64,000 nucleotides of DNA. Source: Nostoc linckia NIES-25 (GTDB taxonomy: Bacteria; Cyanobacteriota; Cyanobacteriia; Cyanobacteriales; Nostocaceae). Location of the stretch: positions 3,837,534-3,901,533 of the forward strand of contig NZ_AP018222.1 in NCBI RefSeq assembly GCF_002368035.1, given 5' to 3'. Below are positions 43,832-52,536 of the stretch, in pieces. Position 1 is the stretch's first letter; the number at the start of each line of letters is the position of its first letter. The notes under the pieces are model-generated. The model was not told the DNA's origin. It was given only the letters and a program-made list of their open reading frames with translations, and made no database searches. Both the position numbers and the translations under genes were made by a program.

Positions 43832-44287
43832 ATGCACGCTACTCGTTGTGTAATTCCTATTATCAAATCTCCCAAAGATTACCAAGTATATCGCATCAGT
43901 CCTAACGACTCTAATCGTTTAGCGATTATTTTCGATTCCACTAATGCAAATACTTCCTTGACTTGCTGCGTAGAAATCTTTGATGTCGGCGGACAAACAC
44001 CGCCAAATCGCCATCAGTGGGCAGTAGAAATGTTTTTTGTCCTTAAAGGCGAAGCGATCGCCATGTGTGACGGCAAGATTGCTAACATTAAAGCCGGAGA
44101 TAGTTTATTAGTTCCTCCCACTGGTACGCATTTGATTAAAAATACAGGTTCCACTCGCTTGTATACCTTAACTGTAATGGTTCCTAATGAAGACTTTTCA
44201 GAATTAATTCGCAGTGGAATACCAGTAGAGTTAGATGCAGAAGATCTGGCAGTATTAGGGAGATTAGATGCTTTAATGCCTTGTTAA
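43832..44287 (+). CDS. Cupin-domain protein
   Basis: 151 residues with one cupin beta-barrel. Motif 1 is PPNRHQWAVEMFFVLKGEA (about 53-71) and motif 2 GDSLLVPPTGTHLIKNTG (about 89-106). His and Glu in motif 1 and His in motif 2 give a usual metal site. Small cupins of this kind serve as dioxygenases, isomerases or binding proteins. It is 233 bp after the isochorismatase gene on the same strand, probably the same unit of function. GAGGGG lies 15-20 bases before the ATG, which is farther than ideal. Confidence 0.8.
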   Translation: MHATRCVIPIIKSPKDYQVYRISPNDSNRLAIIFDSTNANTSLTCCVEIFDVGGQTPPNRHQWAVEMFFVLKGEAIAMCDGKIANIKAGDSLLVPPTGTHLIKNTGSTRLYTLTVMVPNEDFSELIRSGIPVELDAEDLAVLGRLDALMPC

Positions 44288-44400
44288 AGGAGAATTGGGC
44301 AAAGGGGAAAGGGGAAAGGGCAAAGGGGAAAGGGCAAAGGGCAAAAGAAAGATCCCTCCTTTTACCTTTCCCCAAGGCGTTGCCATCTCCTCGCTACCTT
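44288..44400. repeat. AAGGGGAAAGGGCAAAGG fold-back
   Basis: Five tandem variants of ggcaaaggggaaagg and a short C/T arm (ccttttacctttcccc), separating convergent genes. Could act as bidirectional terminator through its hairpin. Confidence 0.65.
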
Positions 44401-45030
44401 TTACTCAAATTTGAGGTTTTCTTTGGTGAAATATACTTCTGTTTGAGTACCTAATGTATCCAGACTATTACTGCCAGTATTGACTATGACACTATAAGGT
44501 TTAATAGTGGGAAGCGAAGATGAAACGGAGAGATAAATTTTGTCATTGATGATTATTTTTGTGGGAGAAATTTTTTGCAATTTTTTGATAGGTTCAACCT
44601 CAACATCTCCGTTGCGATTACAAAGTCTGCCAAAAGCTAAGGCTGTTGTTTGTGGAGGAACTGCGAGTACATAAAAATAATCAGGACTCAACCATTCTCG
44701 CCAATTATTATCGCCACCGTTACCAATATATTGAATCGATGATTGAGATACTGTTGACCAAATTTTAGGAGAAAGGGCTTTGGGAAAAATGACTACTTTT
44801 AGTTCTTGGCGACCGCCAAAAGAAACTTTTGTAGTAAATGTCCCTTGACGCGACTTAATTCCATTATTATCGTAATCTTTAACTTCGATTTGGTTCAGCG
44901 GTTTAAGACTATTACAAAAGTCAAGCCGTCGATAGTCTGGCGATCGCAAGTTAACCAAAAGAAGTAGAAGTATGGATATAAAGCCTAAAAAAATAAAAAT
45001 AAATATTTTTCCAAGTCTATGAATTTTCAT
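44401..45030 (-). CDS. Membrane-anchored extracytoplasmic protein, unknown
   Basis: 209 residues from the ATG at 45030 (MKIHRLGKIFIF), chosen because the hydrophobic segment (about 8-30) follows immediately. An earlier ATG at 45045 adds five residues. After the helix the protein is beta-rich and has two Cys residues (LDFCNSL and GRLCNRNG) that could form a disulfide. A tail VIVNTGSNSLDTLGTQTEVYFTK is present. I do not recognise a family. Confidence 0.6.
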   Translation of the reverse strand: MKIHRLGKIFIFIFLGFISILLLLLVNLRSPDYRRLDFCNSLKPLNQIEVKDYDNNGIKSRQGTFTTKVSFGGRQELKVVIFPKALSPKIWSTVSQSSIQYIGNGGDNNWREWLSPDYFYVLAVPPQTTALAFGRLCNRNGDVEVEPIKKLQKISPTKIIINDKIYLSVSSSLPTIKPYSVIVNTGSNSLDTLGTQTEVYFTKENLKFE

Positions 45031-45042
45031 TACTTTACAGTC

Positions 45043-45177
45043 CAATACAGTTCAGATAAGATCCCCCCGCCTGCGGCGACCCCCTTAAAAAGGGGGTAAA
45101 AGATTCTTATTCGCCCCCGCTTTTTAAGGGGGCTTGGGGGGATCTAAAGTAATTAAAACGCTAACTGAACCGTATTG
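45043..45177. mobile_element. MITE family X copy B
   Basis: Ends CAATACAGTTCAG and complement of CAATACGGTTCAG (12 of 13). Flanking 10-bp direct repeats CTTTACAGTC (45033-45042) and CTTTATAGTC (45178-45187) differ at one base. The interior (gatccccccgcctgcggc ... cttggggggatct) is shared with copy A at 8016-8149. Confidence 0.85.
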
Positions 45178-45289
45178 CTTTATAGTCAACTTAATTAAAC
45201 ATAAAAAATAGTAGGGTCAAAATGCTTACCCTACTATTAAACATCGCACCAGAAGTTTTGATAGCTGTGTGTCAAAGTTCTGTGTATTT

Positions 45290-47401
45290 TTAACCTACCT
45301 TACTAATATAAGGACTTGTTAATTTATCCAACTGCTGAATCAAAAGGCTGAGGAATAATCCCACATCTGTGACTACACCTACTGATTCTATAGAACCGCG
45401 ATCGCTCAGTTTTGTCACCACGGCTGGATTAATATCCACACATACCATTTTCACTCCCGCCGGAGTCATATTGCCGACGCCGATGGAATGTAGCATTGAT
45501 GACAGCATCAAAATCATCTCTGCACCTTCTAAGTTTTCGGCATATTGTTCTTGAGCTTTGAGCAAATCCATTTGGGTATCAGGTAAAGGCCCGTCATCCC
45601 GAATCGAGCCAGCAAGCACAAAAGGTACGTCGTTCTGGACGCACTCATACATCACGCCACTCTTAATTACCCCCGCTTCCACAGCTTTGGCAATACTACC
45701 GTAACGGCGGATGCTGTTAATTACCTTCAGGTGATGGCGGTGTCCGCCGCGTACAGCCACACCCCGCTTCATGTCCACACCCAAGGAGGTGCCCATGATA
45801 TTTTGTTCGATGTCGTGGACAGCGATCGCATTGCCACCGAGTAGTGCTTGTACGTATCCTTGGCGAATTAATTGCGCTAAATGTTCGCCGCCGCCAGTGT
45901 GAATCACCACAGGGCCTGCCGTGACAACTACTTTACCACCAGCATCGCGGATTTTACGTAACTCCCAAGCCACTTGTTCGACGACTAATTCCACGCGGCG
46001 TTCGCTGGAAACTCCCGACGACATAAAGGTGAATTCTTGGGTACTGCGTTGTTCCCGCGATTCGGTTTTGCGGATGGTGCGGATACCTAACACGTCTGTG
46101 ATTACTTGTTCGCCAATTTCTAAGTCACGTAGTATTTTACACCTTGCTCTGAAGCCGCTGGGTGTTTGAGTAATGGCGATCGCACCATCCATCCGTTGAT
46201 TCTCCACCTTCACCCAGTGGCCATGAATCCGTACTTCCGTGGGATAAATTGTACTGACGTAGAAATCGTCAGGTGCTACGCCATTTTGGATTACAGGCTC
46301 TAGTTTAGCGTCTCGCTCATCTTGGGGTAAGTTTACAGCACCCAAATCAATCAACCGCGAAATGATTTCTTCCATCACTTCATGGGATGGTGCTGATACC
46401 TTCACCTCGGCAGCTGAAGTACTTTGGCGCTGTTCTCCCAAGTTGAAATTCAAAACTTGGAAACTTCCGCCAGCGTCTACAATCAAATCTAAAGCCCGGT
46501 TAATCAAACCAGCATCTAATAAGTGCCCTTCCATGCGAATGACGCGGCTTTCCACCGAGACGTTGGCATGAAGTTCTTCTCTTACTGGTTCTGTCACCCG
46601 TAAGGTTAGGCATTTAGCCGCACCACCAGCTTTGAGAAATTCGCTAAGTGGTGTTTCCAGCACTTGGAAACCGACATCTGCAAGGCGGGATTTCAAAGCA
46701 TCACTCGCCTTGTTCATGATGACGATGCTGTCTACGTTTACTGCATTACAAGCAAAGTTGACTGCATCAGCTTCCGCAATGGCGATTCGCTTTTCTGGTG
46801 CCACCCGCATTTCGATTAAGCGGTTGGAGTAGGAATCAAAAGCACCTGGATAGTAAAGTAAATAACCATTTGCTAGCGGACAAAAGCAAGTATCCAAGTG
46901 ATAGAAACGTTCGTCTATCAATCGCAGGGAAAGTACTTCAATATCCAGCCATTTGGCGAGGTAAGGGTGGGAATCTAATTCTGAACGGAAACCGTATCCC
47001 GCCCATAACCAGCGTCCTTCGCGATCTAGTAGTGCGTCTCCTGCGCCTTCAAATGGTAAATCTTTGGGAAGTTCATATACTGTGTAACCATTTGCCTCAA
47101 ACCATTGTTTGAAGAAAGGTTCTTCTCCTTGGCGTTCTTTGTGTAAAAAACGACTGAGTACGACGTTTTCTCCTAGTACCAAACCAGCGTTGGCTGTAAA
47201 AACTAGATCTGGCCAACCTTTCTCTGGTGGTACTAAGTCTACAATGGCGTGTTGTTTCAGGATGTGGTATAGTCCCTGCCACTGTTCCACGGCGCGATCG
47301 CGTGATGATTTGTGAATGTTCCCTTCCATCCAGGGATTAATCACATAATCGACATCGTAGTGATCGGGAGGACACATCAAAAAGCGAATCCGGGAAGTCA
47401 T
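45290..47401 (-). CDS. argZ: Bifunctional arginine dihydrolase / ornithine cyclodeaminase
   Basis: 703 residues, the length of Anabaena AgrE and Synechocystis ArgZ. The N-terminal guanidine-group-modifying domain (about 1-275) hydrolyses arginine to ornithine, CO2 and ammonia. The nucleophile is Cys264 (GGAAKCLTL), with His168 (YHLDTC), and Asn71 (FTANAG) is the residue associated with full dihydrolase rather than deiminase action. The C-terminal TIGR00300-type domain (about 285-700), with NAD-binding features, in AgrE converts ornithine to proline. It is central to using nitrogen from cyanophycin-derived arginine. It lies alone on its strand. Confidence 0.93.
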   Translation of the reverse strand: MTSRIRFLMCPPDHYDVDYVINPWMEGNIHKSSRDRAVEQWQGLYHILKQHAIVDLVPPEKGWPDLVFTANAGLVLGENVVLSRFLHKERQGEEPFFKQWFEANGYTVYELPKDLPFEGAGDALLDREGRWLWAGYGFRSELDSHPYLAKWLDIEVLSLRLIDERFYHLDTCFCPLANGYLLYYPGAFDSYSNRLIEMRVAPEKRIAIAEADAVNFACNAVNVDSIVIMNKASDALKSRLADVGFQVLETPLSEFLKAGGAAKCLTLRVTEPVREELHANVSVESRVIRMEGHLLDAGLINRALDLIVDAGGSFQVLNFNLGEQRQSTSAAEVKVSAPSHEVMEEIISRLIDLGAVNLPQDERDAKLEPVIQNGVAPDDFYVSTIYPTEVRIHGHWVKVENQRMDGAIAITQTPSGFRARCKILRDLEIGEQVITDVLGIRTIRKTESREQRSTQEFTFMSSGVSSERRVELVVEQVAWELRKIRDAGGKVVVTAGPVVIHTGGGEHLAQLIRQGYVQALLGGNAIAVHDIEQNIMGTSLGVDMKRGVAVRGGHRHHLKVINSIRRYGSIAKAVEAGVIKSGVMYECVQNDVPFVLAGSIRDDGPLPDTQMDLLKAQEQYAENLEGAEMILMLSSMLHSIGVGNMTPAGVKMVCVDINPAVVTKLSDRGSIESVGVVTDVGLFLSLLIQQLDKLTSPYISKVG

Positions 47402-48438
47402 AAAAATTTTACAAGCCTATTTTGGACAGAGATTTCTGTTTTTTTGAGGAGGCAGGAGGATGAAGGCAGGATAGCGCAGCGTTAGCGAGTCCGCGAGCGT
47501 CGGCAGAAGGTAACCCACCCTTAAAATAATGGGATTGAGGCAAAGACATTCTTTTACAAAGTTGATCCTCTTAACCTCCTGCCTCCTGCCTCCTAACTCC
47601 TGCCTTCTTGGTAATTTTGTCAAATATGCTACTAGAGCTTCTACCTTTTGATAGTTGAAGGCTTTACAAGGGCTTCGTTCTTAATTCTATTACTGGAAAA
47701 TACAAACTGAAGGTTAAGAAGAAGACAAGGTGGCAAAATGGCATGGAACCGCCGATGTGATTTCGTGTTATTCTAACTCCATTAGGTGGCGATACAGCAG
47801 AGTTGCTGGATTCTTAAGTAAGACAAGCTTCAAGTCTTGCTACCAAGTTTAGGCTGCATACCTCACCAAATTGAAATCTATTGTTAAGCACCTCTTGTAT
47901 TTTGTGTACTTTTTGCTGACATAAATCTTTATATATTAGGCTTCTTGCAGAAGTCGGGAAAAGGGCAAGGGGAAAGGGGGAAAGGTTTGGTATTTTCCCT
48001 TTAACATGAGTCTCTTTTGCCTTTGACCACAAGAGTCCAAAAGTGCTTTTTACACTCTTGTCTATTAGTGTTGGGTCACTAACTAATAAAATTCATGCCA
48101 AAGGTAGCGATCGCTACACCAAGGTTGGCGATCGCTCTATTTTAACGTGAGTTCGACGGCTCTAAAAACCCCACTTCCATTCCTCTCCCCCACAGGGAGA
48201 GAGGCTTTGAAACCCTAATTTTTTCGTTGTCAACTAAAAATATTTCTGCCCCTCTCTGCCTCGGAGAGGGGTTGGGGAGAGGTTCATCGAACTCACGTTA
48301 TTTTAGGGACGTGTAAAGCTGTTGTGCATTTCACGCGGCAGATAATCGTAATATTTTAGTTACTTAAAAGTCAAGAGTCCAGAATCTAGATCGAACTAGA
48401 CTATGGACTCCTGACGAGTAACTATGTTCTGATAAATT
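47402..48438. repeat. 1-kb intergenic region with inverted-repeat elements
   Basis: It holds a G-rich/C-rich fold-back (ggaggcaggaggatg ... cctcctgcctcctgcctcc, about 47445-47605), a ggggaaaggggg motif (47950-48003), HIP1-bearing repeats (ggtagcgatcgctac, ggttggcgatcgctc, 48100-48140), and an element at 48143-48300. No coding frame of interest is seen. The argZ promoter is presumably close to 47402-47700. Confidence 0.6.
48143..48300. repeat. 158-bp inverted-repeat element
   Basis: Perfect 14-bp ends TAACGTGAGTTCGA and TCGAACTCACGTTA. The interior has cctctcccccacagggagagagg and cctctctgcctcggagaggg hairpins. Related to the element at 7921-8208 by its ends and Y-rich interior. Confidence 0.7.
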
Positions 48439-51400
48439 TTACTTAGAAGTCAGTGGTGGTTCGCAAAGAAAGCGATCGCTCTCGTCCACTGCTATATTCG
48501 TTTTCAAATAATCCCGCACCAAAGCACAAGCATAAGTCGGTGCATCTAGGTTGAGAATTCGCTGCAAATTCCACAAAATCAGTGTGTTGTCATCACCTCC
48601 AGAAGCAAGCAAAGTCCCATCGCGGCTGATCGCAATTTTCCTAATGGCTGCGGTATGCCCTCTGAGGGTAGTTAATTCTGTACCATCAAGTTTCCAGAGT
48701 TTGACTGTACTATCTACGCTACCAGAAGCAACTATTTTGCCGTCGGGACTAAAGGCAACTCCCCAAATTGCAGCGGTGTGACCTTTGAGTGTTCGCAGCA
48801 ACTTACCATCCAGCGTCCACAACTTCACAGTATTGTCACCACTTCCAGTCGCCACGATTTTACTGTCTTGGCTAAAGGCGACTCTCCAAACTGCCGCAGT
48901 ATGTCCTTTTAAGGTTTTGAACAACTTGCCATCCAGCGTCCACAACTTAGCAGTACCATCACCACTGGCTGAAGCAATCAAGCGACCATCTGGACTAAAT
49001 GCAATTTCCCAGACTTCGGCTTCATGTCCCTTGACGATCTGCGGTGCAGTCCGAACGCGTTTCCAGATCTGAATAACCTTTTCCACATTACCCATTGCGA
49101 TGGTTTGACCGTCGGGACTTAATGCTGCTGTTAAGAGTTTGCTAATGGGAGCTTTGTAAGTCGCCACCAAACTGCCGTCTAGCTTTTTGAGTTTTACCGT
49201 ATCATCGTAGGAGCGAAGGACTATTAATTTGCCATCTTCACTGAATGAAACTTCAACTATTACGCTGGTAGGTTGAGTGGAAGTTTTGAGCAATTTGCCT
49301 TGACGACTCCAAAATTTAACAGGGTTTTCGTGGCTAGCTGTGGCGATGGTGGAACTGTCAGATGCGATCGCTATTGACCAAATCCCGGCTTCATGGGCAA
49401 TCATACTTTTCTGGAATGGATTCTCCTTCTGCCACAGCCTGACAACGTTTTCTGCGCCAGCCGAAGCAATAAAGCTGTTATCAGGACTAAAACTCACTCC
49501 CCAAACTGAGGCACTGTGTCCTCTGAGTGTCCTCAGTTCTGTACCGTCAATGTTCCAAAGTTTAATTGTTTTGTCAAGACTAGCAGAGGCGATAGTTTGA
49601 CCATCGGCACTTAAGGCTACTCCCCAAATTCCCGCAGTATGACCTTTAAGAGTTTTATACTCGCGGTAACTGCCATTTTTGCTGTCTCGCTTCCAGAGTT
49701 TGATAGTTTTATCTTCACTGCCTGAAACAATCGTCTGTCCATCAGGGCTAAAAGCTACTTTCAGAACCCAAGCATTGTGACCTAAAAGAGTTTGTAGAGG
49801 TTTGGCGCTTTGCCAGCCAGAAGCGTTTCGTTCCCAGAGTTTTACAGTCCCGTCTCCATTGCCAGCTGCAACGATTTGACCATCAGGACTGAAGGTGACT
49901 CCGAAAAACCCCGTTTCATAAGCTTGAAAGGTGTTGAGCAAGGTGCCGTCTCGCTGCCAAATTTTTACAGTTCTGTCCCAACCACCAGAAGCCAGGAATT
50001 GACCATCGGGACTAAAGGCTACTCCCCAAATTGAAGCAGTGTGAGCTTTGAAACTCCTGAGTAATGTGCCATCTCGCTTCCAGAGTTTAATGGTGCCATC
50101 TTCACCCCCCGACGCCAGCATCTGCCCGTCAGGGCTAAAAGCGATCGCCCTAACTGCTCCTTTATGACCTTTGAGAGTTGCAACTTCTGTACCGTCCCGC
50201 CGCCAAAGCTTGATTGTTCGATCTATGCTGGCTGAGGCAATTAAAGAACTGTCAGGACTGATATCTACTGCCAAAACAGCTGCTGTATGACCGGAAAAAT
50301 GATTGTACTCATCTGCTCCATAAACTGCTTGCTGTAATACATCACTTACCTGACGCTCAATCTTGGCGTTTGGCTGACCTAGCTTTTCTAGTCTACGCTT
50401 GGCTTTGATTGCCTCTATGAGCGCATCTAACCTACTATTTGAAGCAAACAATCCTTCTGATGAAGATGCCAGCGCTTGAATTTCGCTACTTTTTGCTTGA
50501 TATGCGCTTTTGAGAGTTCGGCGATACAAAACGAAACTTCCTATAGCCAACGCGCTAGAGACAAGTAACCCAATAGCTACCGTAATTAGAAGAAATCTTT
50601 GCAATTTTGCAGCTTTTCTCTCTTGTGCTAGCCTTGCTTCTACTTCTTTAGCTCGTGCTGCCTCCAACGCTGTTTGTACTGCTTTGCGCTCGTATTCTTG
50701 ACTAGTAGCTAAAAATTGGTAATCTAAATCGCTAAGACTTTTGCCATGAAACCAATTTTGAGTATCTTTAAGAGCTTTTCCTCGCAACAGACGCGATTCA
50801 TCTTTATAACCTGATGCTACCCAAGCGTTGAATGTTTGCGAGTAAGGACGAAGGTTGTCTAAGTGCCTGAATACCCATTGGGCATTGAAAACATTGCGAT
50901 AAATGGGATTTTTAATTTTGAGATAGCCGTTGCGTTTCTCAACTAAACCAGACAATAACAGTTCCGTCTGTTCTAGACTATCATCCATTGGAATTGGGCA
51001 TTGGGCATCAGTTATTCTCCCCCTTGTCCCCTTGTCCTCCGAAGTTTGGATGCCTGCGGCGGGCTGCGCCAACGGAGGAAACCTCCGCTCCAACTTCTCT
51101 CCTTGTCCCCTGCTCCCCTGCTCCTCTGCTTCTTCTGCTTCCAGCACTCTTTGGTAAAGCCCAAGTAATCTTCCGGCTCGATGTTCGTAGAAAAGTAAGC
51201 GATCGCGAATTGTCCGCAGGTGTTCTGGTTCGTCTTTGGTTTCCCAATGTTCGATAATCTGCGATCGCACTAATTGTTCTACCCAAAATTCTTCAGTTCC
51301 TGGAAGTAATGAGATTGTTCCGTAAGATGTGTTCAAGGCAGTCTGAGCAACTACTTGGCAGAGTTTTTGGGTTAAAAACGGCTGTCCTCCTGTCCAATGG

Positions 51401-52143
51401 ATAATCTCTCGCAGTATTACTTGTGGTTGGCTGATGATTTCTTCTAACCCTTTAAGTAATGGTGTAGCTTCATGTAATTTAAAGCCTTGTAACTCGATGG
51501 CTGTCCCAATATTAAAAGGTGTTCGGCGTTTGTCTGCTATTAAATCCGATGGACTGGCTACTCCAAATAGTGCAAATCCTAAGCGTTGAAAATCTTGATT
51601 AGAAGCTTGTTGATTGTAACAATGACGAATCCACGCAAAAAAATCGTTGACGGGAAAATTTAAACTCAATAAACTATCAATCTCATCAATAAAGATAATA
51701 ATCCCTCTGGCTTTTCCATTATTTTGAGATTTTATTTGAAGATTTGGTAGTAATAATTCTTCTACAAAATGGTGTAATTTTTGCACCGAGGAAATGCCTG
51801 ATTGCGCGTTCCACCATTCTTTAAAATTCACTCGTTCTCCCAAATTTAAGCTGTAGAACAAGCTGATTGTCACACCTTTGTACCATTGTTCGGGTGTAGT
51901 ATCTTCACTACCCAAGCGGGTCATATCCAAGTAAACACAGCTATAACCTTCTTGTCTGAGGCGATAACTTGTGCGCTGTAGCAAAGACGATTTGCCCATC
52001 TGCCGACAGTTTAAAACGTAACAGAAATCCCCAGCTTTTAAGCTGGTATAAAGTTTTTCGTCTGCCTGACGGATGACATATGTGGGATCGTCACTACGAA
52101 GACTGCCTCCTACTTGGTATCTCATATCAAAGTGCGAGTACAA
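48439..52143 (-). CDS. AAA-like (STAND-type) ATPase with 14 WD40 repeats
   Basis: 1234 residues. An AAA_35-type ATPase domain occupies about 10-330: P-loop CRQMGKSS (GKS 50-52), Walker B IIIFIDEID (Asp153, Glu154), and a GGQPFLTQKLCQ sensor-like helix. A Glu-rich insert at about 340-388 is repeat-derived (GEKLERRFPPLAQPAAG). A coiled coil precedes one membrane helix at 517-540. Fourteen WD40 repeats (about 618-1210) would make two seven-bladed propellers. Architecture fits a membrane-tethered signalling or scaffolding STAND protein, common in filamentous cyanobacteria, where the propellers sense a partner and the ATPase switches state. The effector is not evident. The start is 52143 or the ATG seven codons on (MRYQVGG). 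Confidence 0.9.
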   Translation of the reverse strand: MYSHFDMRYQVGGSLRSDDPTYVIRQADEKLYTSLKAGDFCYVLNCRQMGKSSLLQRTSYRLRQEGYSCVYLDMTRLGSEDTTPEQWYKGVTISLFYSLNLGERVNFKEWWNAQSGISSVQKLHHFVEELLLPNLQIKSQNNGKARGIIIFIDEIDSLLSLNFPVNDFFAWIRHCYNQQASNQDFQRLGFALFGVASPSDLIADKRRTPFNIGTAIELQGFKLHEATPLLKGLEEIISQPQVILREIIHWTGGQPFLTQKLCQVVAQTALNTSYGTISLLPGTEEFWVEQLVRSQIIEHWETKDEPEHLRTIRDRLLFYEHRAGRLLGLYQRVLEAEEAEEQGSRGQGEKLERRFPPLAQPAAGIQTSEDKGTRGRITDAQCPIPMDDSLEQTELLLSGLVEKRNGYLKIKNPIYRNVFNAQWVFRHLDNLRPYSQTFNAWVASGYKDESRLLRGKALKDTQNWFHGKSLSDLDYQFLATSQEYERKAVQTALEAARAKEVEARLAQERKAAKLQRFLLITVAIGLLVSSALAIGSFVLYRRTLKSAYQAKSSEIQALASSSEGLFASNSRLDALIEAIKAKRRLEKLGQPNAKIERQVSDVLQQAVYGADEYNHFSGHTAAVLAVDISPDSSLIASASIDRTIKLWRRDGTEVATLKGHKGAVRAIAFSPDGQMLASGGEDGTIKLWKRDGTLLRSFKAHTASIWGVAFSPDGQFLASGGWDRTVKIWQRDGTLLNTFQAYETGFFGVTFSPDGQIVAAGNGDGTVKLWERNASGWQSAKPLQTLLGHNAWVLKVAFSPDGQTIVSGSEDKTIKLWKRDSKNGSYREYKTLKGHTAGIWGVALSADGQTIASASLDKTIKLWNIDGTELRTLRGHSASVWGVSFSPDNSFIASAGAENVVRLWQKENPFQKSMIAHEAGIWSIAIASDSSTIATASHENPVKFWSRQGKLLKTSTQPTSVIVEVSFSEDGKLIVLRSYDDTVKLKKLDGSLVATYKAPISKLLTAALSPDGQTIAMGNVEKVIQIWKRVRTAPQIVKGHEAEVWEIAFSPDGRLIASASGDGTAKLWTLDGKLFKTLKGHTAAVWRVAFSQDSKIVATGSGDNTVKLWTLDGKLLRTLKGHTAAIWGVAFSPDGKIVASGSVDSTVKLWKLDGTELTTLRGHTAAIRKIAISRDGTLLASGGDDNTLILWNLQRILNLDAPTYACALVRDYLKTNIAVDESDRFLCEPPLTSK

Positions 52144-52536
52144 AAAAAAGATTAACTAGCAATTATATTTAATTTACTATTGTTACAAATTCAAGATACC
52201 CGATTTCTAACAGAAATCGGGTATCTTGTTTATCGTCAATGATTTTGGATTGCTATAGATACTTTGTTATAAGTAAACATTTTATAGTTTACAGCTTTTC
52301 TTCAAATTGGATTGTATCACTTTCCTAACTATCTAATCTGCTGATTTTTGGTTTAACTGTCTTAAATGTCTTAACTGTCCGTTTTTTATTTTAATTTACG
52401 ATTAACTGTCTTAACTGTCCTTACATTTTGTTAAAAAAAATGGATGATTGAACAAGTAATTGGTCAAAATTAATTCCATAAAAGCCAAATTCAAAGCAAT
52501 TGGGTAAGTTATGAAGAGTTTCAAGCAATTTCGGCT
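52144..52536. promoter_or_regulatory. Upstream region of the WD40 ATPase: hairpin and 9-bp repeats
   Basis: At 52192-52228 is a perfect 17-bp hairpin (arm CAAGATACCCGATTTCT, 3-base loop), placed to end the upstream 494-residue gene's transcript or to lie in the leader. At 52353-52379 are three contiguous 9-mers (TTAACTGTC, TTAAATGTC, TTAACTGTC), and at 52402-52419 two more (TTAACTGTC twice). These iteron-like copies, about 210-275 bp upstream of the start codon, suggest a binding site for a repressor or activator. Confidence 0.5.

Noticed and set aside
47611..47640. NtcA site upstream of argZ
   Set aside because: The segment gtagcatatttgacaaaattac lacks the GTA-N8-TAC spacing.
47814..48032. 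72-codon minus-strand frame
   Set aside because: Translates repeat DNA (fold-back of ggggaaagg type) with no family resemblance.
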